From: Burkholderia sp. Ax-1724
GTDB taxonomy: Bacteria; Pseudomonadota; Gammaproteobacteria; Burkholderiales; Burkholderiaceae
Reading direction: 5' to 3'
Assembly (NCBI RefSeq): GCF_011752995.1
Contig: NZ_VWWL01000003.1
Location: 248,001 to 312,000, forward strand
DNA: 64,000 nucleotides
Shown here: piece after piece, positions 57,045-64,000 of the stretch
Layout: each line of letters begins with the position of its first letter
How positions within the stretch are numbered: position 1 is the first letter of the stretch
Translations under genes and position numbers: made by a program
The notes under the pieces: model-generated
The model's input: only the letters and a program-made list of their open reading frames with translations
Told to the model about the DNA's origin: nothing
Databases searched by the model: none

Positions 57045-57128
57045 GGGGTGGAATTATCGGGCAATCCGCCGGTTGCGGCGAGCGGAAAAAACAGACGGAA
57101 CGGAAAGAGCCGGTATAAAAACCGGCAT

Positions 57129-57165
57129 AAAAAAAGCAGGGGCCGGTCACCCGGCCCCTGCTTTT
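57129..57165 (-). terminator. Terminator of the rpsF-priB-rpsR-rplI operon
   Basis: A 15-bp perfect stem (57132-57146 with 57151-57165) and GTGA loop on the minus strand, followed by seven T's. It separates rplI from dnaB. Confidence 0.93.
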
Positions 57166-57199
57166 CGCCAGCAACGTCCTGGCTGATCCTACATGATGC

Positions 57200-57652
57200 T
57201 TAGACGTGCTCGCCGATCACGGCCACCGTCACATCGACGAGAACGTCGGTGTGCAGCGAAACCTGGACAGCGTGCTCGCCAACCATCTTCAGCGGGCCTT
57301 CCGGCAGACGCACTTGCGCCTTTTCCACTGCGAAGCCTTGCTTGGCCAGTGCTTCGGCCACGTCGGCGTTGGTCACCGAACCGAACAGACGGCCGTCGAC
57401 ACCAGCCTTCTGATTGATCTGAACCGTCGAGCCAGCCAGCTTCTCGCCTTGAGCCTGAGCGGCAGCCAGCTTTTCAGCGGCGATCTTTTCGAGTTCCGCG
57501 CGACGCACTTCGAATTCGGCCAGCGCTTCCTTCGTTGCACGACGGGCTTTCTTGTTCGGGATCAGGAAGTTACGTGCGTAACCGTCCTTGACCTTCACGA
57601 TGTCGCCGAGGTTGCCCAGATTGACGACTTTTTCCAGAAGAATGATTTGCAT
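57200..57652 (-). CDS. rplI: 50S ribosomal protein L9
   Basis: 150 residues, standard L9 with start [30 protein letters not shown], a long linking helix and a C-terminal domain. Last gene of the operon. Confidence 0.98.
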   Translation of the reverse strand: MQIILLEKVVNLGNLGDIVKVKDGYARNFLIPNKKARRATKEALAEFEVRRAELEKIAAEKLAAAQAQGEKLAGSTVQINQKAGVDGRLFGSVTNADVAEALAKQGFAVEKAQVRLPEGPLKMVGEHAVQVSLHTDVLVDVTVAVIGEHV

Positions 57653-57679
57653 TCGGATGCTCCTTATCGCGTCGTCGGG

Positions 57680-57955
57680 TTAGGCCTTGTGCTGGTCGGT
57701 GTACGGCATCAGCGCGAGGAAACGCGCGCGCTTGATAGCCGTGTCCAGCTGGCGTTGATAGTGAGCCTTGGTACCCGTGAGACGCGCCGGCGTGATCTTG
57801 CCGTTTTCGCCGATGAAGTCCTTCAGCGTTTCGATGTCTTTGTAGTCGATGTTTTCGACGCCAGCAGCCGTGAAACGGCAGAACTTCTTGCGCTTGAAGA
57901 GCGGGTTCTGTTGCTGACGACGCTTGTCGAATTTCTTACCAGTCGGGCGGGGCAT
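57680..57955 (-). CDS. rpsR: 30S ribosomal protein S18
   Basis: 91 residues with the S18 core [20 protein letters not shown]. It pairs with S6 on the platform of the 30S subunit. It starts two bases from the priB stop. Confidence 0.98.
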   Translation of the reverse strand: MPRPTGKKFDKRRQQQNPLFKRKKFCRFTAAGVENIDYKDIETLKDFIGENGKITPARLTGTKAHYQRQLDTAIKRARFLALMPYTDQHKA

Positions 57956-57957
57956 GA

Positions 57958-58257
57958 TTAGTCCTTTCCAATGTCCTGCAATGCTGTGATATGAAATACC
58001 AGAGTTCTTGCGTTGCGGTGCTTCTTGGCCAGAAAGCCGGTGAAGAGCGTTTCCACGCCCATCTGGCAGCTTTCGAGCTGACCGCTCGCTTCGCCCGCGG
58101 CCACCGCCTGCATGGTCAGTTCGACCTGGCGGGCAATGCCCGCTTCGACGACTTCCGTGCGGTGATGCAACGTGCAGCTGGCAATCGGAACGCCGGCGGG
58201 GGTATACCGCACCGGTTCGCGTTCGACGACGCTCGCCGTGAGTTGCAGCCGGTTCAT
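57958..58257 (-). CDS. priB: Primosomal replication protein PriB
   Basis: 99 residues, an OB-fold single-stranded DNA-binding protein for replication restart with Pri[26 protein letters not shown] is diagnostic. It lies between rpsF and rpsR, as in most beta- and gammaproteobacteria. Confidence 0.96.
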   Translation of the reverse strand: MNRLQLTASVVEREPVRYTPAGVPIASCTLHHRTEVVEAGIARQVELTMQAVAAGEASGQLESCQMGVETLFTGFLAKKHRNARTLVFHITALQDIGKD

Positions 58258-58326
58258 GTACCTGGGTATGCCTTCGTGTACGTGAGCGACAGCGACGCTG
58301 GGGTCTGGTAGCTTAAATAGTGTGTC

Positions 58327-58701
58327 TTAAGCCTGCGCTTCGGTCGGCTGAGCGGCTGCCGACTTCTTGGCTTCTTCGCGCTGCACTTCCTTCATCATCG
58401 GCGACGGGCTGGTTTCAGCCTTCTTCATCTTGACGATAAGGTGACGCAGAACGGCGTCGTTGAACTTGAACGCGTGTTCCAGCTCGTCGAGCGTGGTCTG
58501 GTCGCATTCGATGTTCATGCAGACGTAGTGAGCCTTCGCGAGTTTCTCGATCATGTAGGCCAGTTGACGACGGCCCCAGTCTTCGACGCGGTGGACCTGA
58601 CCACCGTGCGACGTGATCGTGCCCTTGTAACGCTCGATCATGGCGGGCACCTGCTCGCTTTGATCGGGATGCACGATAAAGACGATTTCGTAATGACGCA
58701 T
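58327..58701 (-). CDS. rpsF: 30S ribosomal protein S6
   Basis: 124 residues. [25 protein letters not shown] is the standard S6 start. AAGGAG lies six bases before the ATG at 58701. A much longer frame reaching to 59553 is not real: it extends through the promoter and leader. The acidic/Ala-Lys tail is typical. First gene of the operon. Confidence 0.98.
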   Translation of the reverse strand: MRHYEIVFIVHPDQSEQVPAMIERYKGTITSHGGQVHRVEDWGRRQLAYMIEKLAKAHYVCMNIECDQTTLDELEHAFKFNDAVLRHLIVKMKKAETSPSPMMKEVQREEAKKSAAAQPTEAQA

Positions 58702-58733
58702 TACACACTCCTTGTGCTGACTTTTGGATTGAA

Positions 58734-58761
58734 GCCGCCCGGGCGTCGGAACCGGTGCGGC
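58734..58761 (-). promoter_or_regulatory. Candidate S6:S18-binding leader of rpsF
   Basis: In the 5' UTR, GCCGC pairs with GCGGC, and inside it CCGG pairs with CCGG around a TTCCGACG-like loop, with an ACCG bulge at the 5' side. S6:S18-binding leaders use a helix with a CACCG/CCG bulge that mimics 16S rRNA, and repress the operon when S6 and S18 are in excess. Confidence 0.55.
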
Positions 58762-58777
58762 AAGTGAGAAGCCAAAG

Positions 58778-58806
58778 AGTATAACCAGAATGGGGCCGGG
58801 TTGCAA
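58778..58806 (-). promoter_or_regulatory. Sigma-70 promoter of the rpsF operon
   Basis: TTGCAA (58801-58806), 17 bases, TATACT (58778-58783) on the minus strand. It is the best hexamer pair in the window. Confidence 0.8.
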
Positions 58807-59042
58807 GATATTCCGCCGATTCGGCAAGCGAATCGGGAGTGTTTTCAAGAGCTTAGGAGGGTTGACCGAGAGGCGTGGGTGAAAAACATCGTGGCGGAGT
58901 GGCTCGGTGCGATGCCAGGCGCCACTGCGCAGACGGCGGGGCCGGCGGCCTGCGCGGTGAGAACCGAACGCTTGCCTCCTCGGCAAAATTCGCCCGGGCG
59001 CGCCCTCTTTTGCCGGCTTCTGCGTCTCCCCGCCGTGGCCCC
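58807..59042. other. Spacer between the rpsF promoter and the anti-sigma gene
   Basis: 236 bases with nothing recognised. No terminator for the anti-sigma transcript was visible. Confidence 0.4.
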
Positions 59043-60182
59043 CTAACCGGCCTCCGTGCTCTCGCTGCCGCTCTGCAAGCGCGCCTTCAGCGCGGCTTCG
59101 AGGCCGCTCAGCGCGTCGGGCGCGGCATCGGAGATCGCCCACCAGGTCATGCCTTGCGCGTCCCAGTGCGCGATCGAATAGCCGTCGTGGCCGAGCACCG
59201 CAGCCATCGCGCCGTCGGCCCCGCGCGCGGCGCCTTGCGGGAACACATACACGTCGATCACGTGCTTGCGATAGCGGTACACGAGCACCGCGACCCGCTG
59301 ATGCGCGATGTAATCGAGGCGGCCGCCTTCGAGCGCAAAACCGCTCGCGGCGAGATCCTCGACCGGCGGCGAATAATCGAGCCGACCGTTGAACCACGGC
59401 TTGACCGTATGCCGGTCCGTCGAAATCACGTCGATGTCGCGGCCCGATACCTGTGCCCGGACATGGCTTTCCACGAGTTCGTCCATGAACGGCGAGAATT
59501 GGGCGTCGGCGAGACGGTGCAGATTCAGCGTGAGGATCGCCGCGGCCGCACACAACGCAATGGCAAGCGCGACGAGCCCGCCGCGCACGGCCACGCGGTT
59601 CACGCCGCCTGCAGTGGCGGGACGACCGAAGCCGCCCCAGCCGTCTGCGCTACCCGAACCGCCTGGGCCACTCCAACCTCCGGTATGGCCTCGACCACCT
59701 GAGCCGGCGGAACCGAGCAACCCATCGAGCCACGCGGACCACCACGCCACGCCCCGCCGACGTCGAGGTTCCTTCGCCGCATTGGGCGCATTGGGCGCAT
59801 TGGGCGCATTGGGCGCATTGGGCGCATTGGGCGCATTGGGCGCATTGGGCGCATTGGGCGCATTGGGCGCATTGGGCGCATTAGCCGCCCCATCAGCCGG
59901 CATGCCTTCACCCATCTGCGCCCCAGCCTCAACCCGATCCGCCACCCCGCGCCCCTCATCGAGCGCAGCCGGCAAGCCGGCGACAATCCGCGCCCGCAGC
60001 GACGATGGCGCCCGATGATACGGCGCCGCGCGCAACGCTCCCCGCAACGCGCGCAGGTTTTCACTCGCGCGCCGGCAATCGTCGCAGCTCTCGATATGCT
60101 GCTGGACCCGGCGCGCATCGGGCGCCGGCAATTCGTGATCGGCATTCGCATCGAGGAGCGGCCGTGCTTCGTTACAGTTCAT
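59043..60182 (-). CDS. Anti-sigma factor with ZAS motif and NAP repeat
   Basis: 379 residues. The N-terminal anti-sigma domain has the zinc motif His29-x3-Cys33-x2-Cys36. A Pro/Asn/Ala linker of eleven perfect NAP tripeptides follows, then a glycine-rich segment, a single membrane segment near residue 205-225 ([19 protein letters not shown]), and a conserved periplasmic domain. It should sequester the cotranscribed ECF sigma factor at the membrane. The ATG at 60182 overlaps the sigma coding end by 11 bp. The linker is very unusual. Confidence 0.85.
   Translation of the reverse strand: MNCNEARPLLDANADHELPAPDARRVQQHIESCDDCRRASENLRALRGALRAAPYHRAPSSLRARIVAGLPAALDEGRGVADRVEAGAQMGEGMPADGAANAPNAPNAPNAPNAPNAPNAPNAPNAPNAPNAPNAAKEPRRRRGVAWWSAWLDGLLGSAGSGGRGHTGGWSGPGGSGSADGWGGFGRPATAGGVNRVAVRGGLVALAIALCAAAAILTLNLHRLADAQFSPFMDELVESHVRAQVSGRDIDVISTDRHTVKPWFNGRLDYSPPVEDLAASGFALEGGRLDYIAHQRVAVLVYRYRKHVIDVYVFPQGAARGADGAMAAVLGHDGYSIAHWDAQGMTWWAISDAAPDALSGLEAALKARLQSGSESTEAG
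59781..59879 (-). repeat. Eleven perfect 9-bp tandem repeats
   Basis: The plus-strand unit ATTGGGCGC is repeated exactly 11 times and is followed by a degenerate copy. On the minus strand it reads AAT GCG CCC, Asn-Ala-Pro. Slippage would change the linker length in 3-residue steps. Confidence 0.95.
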
Positions 60183-61089
60183 CCGGCGTCTCCTGAGCTG
60201 GGTCCGCGGCCGTGCCGGGAATCTCGAGGGGCCGGCCGTCCACGAACGCCCGGAGCTGTGCAACCGTCGCGCCGGCAGCCGACGCGCGCGGCGTGAACGA
60301 TGTGGCGCGCTCCTCGCCGTCTCGTCCCGTGCGCGTGGACTGCGCATGCGGATCGTCTGGTATTGCGAACGGCGGCGCTCCCGCATCGGCAGTCAAACCG
60401 GCGGCTTTGCCCGGCTCGCCCCCCATGAGTTCAGAACACCGCGCGGGCTCGCGCGTGTCCGGCGCACTCCGCGTATCCCTGCGCACCGCGCCCCGCTCCC
60501 CCCTCAACATCTCGGCTAGCTTGCGCCGGCCGCGTGCGAGCCGCGACATCACCGTGCCGATCGGCACGTCGGCAACGAGCGCGATCTCGCGATACCCCAT
60601 CTCCTCGAGTTCGCGCAGAATCAGCACCTCGCGATACTCGACCGGCAGACGCGCGAGCGCGTCATGCACCTGCCTCGTATCCTCGTCGCGGATCAGCAGG
60701 GTTTGCGGATCGTCGCCGCCCGCGCTCCAGCCGTCGAAAGTCGCGTCGTCCATTGTTTCGTCGAATTCGAGCATCTCGTGCGACGGCGCACGCCGCCGCC
60801 ATTCCGTGTACCAGGTGCGGCGCACGATCGCGAGCAGCCACGGCCGTGCGGAATCGCCGCGAAACGTATCGAAAAAACGGAACGCGCGCATGAACGCTTC
60901 CTGCACGACGTCCTCGGCATCGTGGGCGTTGCCGCACAGCCAGCGCGCGAGGTTGTACGCGGCGTCGAGATGCGGTAGCGCCAACTGCTCGAAGCGACGG
61001 CTTCGCACGGTATGGGCATCGGTGTCGGCGCCGACATCGGCATCGGCTGCGCCGCGCGCGCGGGCGGAGTCTGGATCGGTCTGGACCAC
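60172..61089 (-). CDS. ECF RNA polymerase sigma factor with long C-terminal tail
   Basis: 305 residues. Region 2 (LARWLCGNAHDAEDVVQEAFMRAFRFFDTFRG) and region 4 (LPVEYREVLILRELEEMGYREIALVADVPIGTVMSRLARG) make it an ECF sigma. Residues about 190-305, after region 4, are an additional polar tail. The start is GTG at 61089 with GGAGG six bases upstream; an ATG at 61317 would add 76 residues of basic noise. The anti-sigma start overlaps its end by 11 bp, as in sigma/anti-sigma pairs. The signal that activates it is unknown. Confidence 0.85.
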   Translation of the reverse strand: MVQTDPDSARARGAADADVGADTDAHTVRSRRFEQLALPHLDAAYNLARWLCGNAHDAEDVVQEAFMRAFRFFDTFRGDSARPWLLAIVRRTWYTEWRRRAPSHEMLEFDETMDDATFDGWSAGGDDPQTLLIRDEDTRQVHDALARLPVEYREVLILRELEEMGYREIALVADVPIGTVMSRLARGRRKLAEMLRGERGAVRRDTRSAPDTREPARCSELMGGEPGKAAGLTADAGAPPFAIPDDPHAQSTRTGRDGEERATSFTPRASAAGATVAQLRAFVDGRPLEIPGTAADPAQETPDEL

Positions 61090-61430
61090 GTGGGCCCTCC
61101 AAGGGCATGGCGGCTGCGTAGGTCGTGCGATTGGGGTGCGACAGGGGCGCGCCGGGGTCGCGAACGGGCCTCGGCTGGAGCGCGCTCCGGTGCGACTGGC
61201 GCGCTTATCGCTGCGCGCCGAACCGCACGGCTCGCGCGGCGTCATGCGGCAAAGCCGTACGACCAGGCCACGCGACCAAACCACGCCCCGCCGCTCCCGC
61301 AACAGCCAAAACCGCATGCGCTTCGCCGTGCCTCACGACGCCCCTTTCATCGCATAACCCGCCGCACGCCGAGTTTATTCCCGCCCCATGGCACAAATTC
61401 GCAAAAAGACCGGCGCGGCGCGCTGGCAGG
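61090..61430. other. Spacer between sigma factor and LysR gene
   Basis: 341 bases. It includes the ribosome site of the sigma gene. No clear promoter or terminator was found. Confidence 0.4.
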
Positions 61431-62345
61431 CTAGTAAGACGGCCGGTTCCAATAGTCGTCGCTCGCGTACACGTCCTTCAGGTAGTCGATGAAATAGCGC
61501 ACGCGTGCCGACACGTAGCGCTGCTGCGGATAGACCGCGAGGATGTCGTAATCGGGCAGCGCGTACTCGTCGAGCACGGTTTCGAGTTCGCCGCGCGCGA
61601 GCTGCTGCTGGATTTCCCAGGTGGAGCGCCAGCCGAGCCCGAGCCCTTCCGAGACCCAGCGGTGCAGCAGTTCGCCGTCGTTGCAATCGAGCGTGCCGCC
61701 GACGCGCACCGTCGCGAGCTTGCCGTTGCGGCGGAAATACCAGCCGCGGTTCTGCCCGCCTTGCAGATTGAACGCGAGGCAGTTGTGGGCCGGCAGGTCT
61801 TCGAGCGTCTTCGGCTTGCCGTGACGGCGGAAATACTCGGGCGTGCCGCACACCACACGCCGGTTCGAGGCGAGCTTCACCGCGACGAAATTCGGATCGA
61901 CCGTGCCGCCGATGCGGATCGACAGGTCGTAGCCCTCGCGCACCAGATCGACGACCCGGTCGGTCAGGTTGAACGACATCTGCAACTCGGGCTTGCCGGC
62001 GAGAAACGCCGGCGCGAGCGGCGCGACGTGCTTGCGGCCGAACGCGGCCGGCGCCGACACGATCAGATGGCCGTTCACCGCGCGGCGCCCCGCGCTCAGT
62101 TCGTTTTCGGCCTGATCCCATTCGCTGAGGAGGCCCCGGCAGCGTTCGAGAAACGCGGCGCCGTCCTCGCTGACCACGAGCCGCCGCGTCGTGCGGTACA
62201 TCAGCTTCACGCCGAGGCGCTTTTCGAGCGCGTCGATGCGGCGACCGAGAATCACCGGCGACACGCCCTCTTCGAGCGCCGCCGCCGCGAGACTGCCCGC
62301 ATCGGCGACGCGCACGAAGGTTTCGATCTGTTTGAAGCGGTCCAT
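61431..62345 (-). CDS. LysR-type transcriptional regulator
   Basis: 304 residues. The N-terminal winged helix-turn-helix (MDRFKQIETFVRVADAGSLAAAALEEGVSPVILGRRIDALE) is followed by an effector-binding domain from about 90. It is transcribed divergently from gcl with a 213-base gap holding a CTTTAGG/CCTAAAG palindrome, so it probably controls gcl. The effector is not known; a glyoxylate-type metabolite is a guess. Confidence 0.9.
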   Translation of the reverse strand: MDRFKQIETFVRVADAGSLAAAALEEGVSPVILGRRIDALEKRLGVKLMYRTTRRLVVSEDGAAFLERCRGLLSEWDQAENELSAGRRAVNGHLIVSAPAAFGRKHVAPLAPAFLAGKPELQMSFNLTDRVVDLVREGYDLSIRIGGTVDPNFVAVKLASNRRVVCGTPEYFRRHGKPKTLEDLPAHNCLAFNLQGGQNRGWYFRRNGKLATVRVGGTLDCNDGELLHRWVSEGLGLGWRSTWEIQQQLARGELETVLDEYALPDYDILAVYPQQRYVSARVRYFIDYLKDVYASDDYWNRPSY

Positions 62346-62487
62346 GCCTGTCTCCTACCCGTCTCCTACCCGTTTTCCACCTGTCTGCCGCCCGGTTGCT
62401 GCCGGCTGTCGCCGGCCCTCCGTCGGGCTTCACGCCATTCAATACTTTTTGTTTCGAAATAAGCGACCCGAACTGATCTTATCAAAC

Positions 62488-62506
62488 CTTTAGGTCAGGC
62501 CTAAAG
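62488..62506. promoter_or_regulatory. Candidate LysR operator between lysR and gcl
   Basis: CTTTAGG-TCAGG-CCTAAAG, a perfect 7-bp inverted repeat. It contains a T-N11-A core, the LysR-type box. It is about 52 bases from the gcl start and 142 from the regulator start. Confidence 0.6.
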
Positions 62507-62558
62507 TGCATCTCAACAGACTTTGGTTTGCCCATTTCCAGACATTGAGGAGACATTC

Positions 62559-64000
<1,442 letters not shown>

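Noticed and set aside
58702..59553. N-terminal extension of rpsF to 408 residues
   Set aside because: It reads through the rpsF promoter, leader and ribosome site. S6 is about 124 residues.

Overview
The window is GC-rich chromosomal DNA from a betaproteobacterium of the Burkholderiaceae, most likely Paraburkholderia or Burkholderia. The reasons are the surE-pcm-nlpD-rpoS block, the alaA-hom-thrC-moeA-moaD-moaE block, a split arnA inside a complete Ara4N operon, and protein sequences that resemble Burkholderia versions of BamD, YbaB and DnaX. No insertion sequence, prophage, integrase, CRISPR array, tRNA or rRNA gene was seen. About 55 protein genes and one RNA gene (4.5S SRP RNA) are supported. 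Codon use looks uniform, so this reads as core chromosome rather than an acquired island.

Layout. 1-10 kb: pgeF-rluD on the minus strand, divergent from bamD; then the minus-strand cluster surE-pcm-nlpD-rpoS-exonuclease-rlmD. 10-15.4 kb: a quinone-oxidoreductase-like gene (plus), then a minus-strand operon of a class III CoA-transferase with a three-part ABC importer. 15.6-20 kb: dnaX-ybaB-recR and the SRP RNA (minus). 20.4-29.1 kb, plus strand: trxA, rho, mtfA-like, rpmE2, an ArnT/PMT-type glycosyltransferase with a MATE transporter, a secreted HhH protein and a YidB-like protein. 29.3-40 kb: clpB behind a heat-shock promoter (minus), a truncated globin (plus), and the minus-strand moaE/moaD/moeA/thrC/hom/alaA cluster. 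40.3-49 kb, plus strand: an Mth938-like gene, then the L-Ara4N lipid A modification genes arnT, an ArnE/F-like gene, arnB, arnC, split arnA and arnD, followed by bcp. 49.4-53.7 kb: PIN-PhoH ATPase, NlpC/P60 lipoprotein and an unusual SDR. 53.9-58.7 kb, minus strand: pit with its DUF47 partner, then dnaB-rplI-rpsR-priB-rpsF. 59-64 kb: an ECF sigma/anti-sigma pair, a LysR regulator and a divergent glyoxylate carboligase gene cut by the window end.

How genes work together. The arn genes encode the whole route from UDP-glucuronate to transfer of Ara4N onto LPS. hom and thrC are two steps of threonine synthesis. moeA/moaD/moaE belong to molybdopterin synthesis. trxA, rho, rpmE2, rpsF-priB-rpsR-rplI-dnaB and dnaX-ybaB-recR are housekeeping. 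The most open questions are the substrate of the CoA-transferase/ABC operon, the target of the second PMT-like glycosyltransferase with its MATE partner, the ECF sigma factor with a long tail whose anti-sigma carries eleven perfect 9-bp repeats, and an SDR without the usual Tyr-Lys catalytic pair. No clearly undescribed multi-gene system was found.
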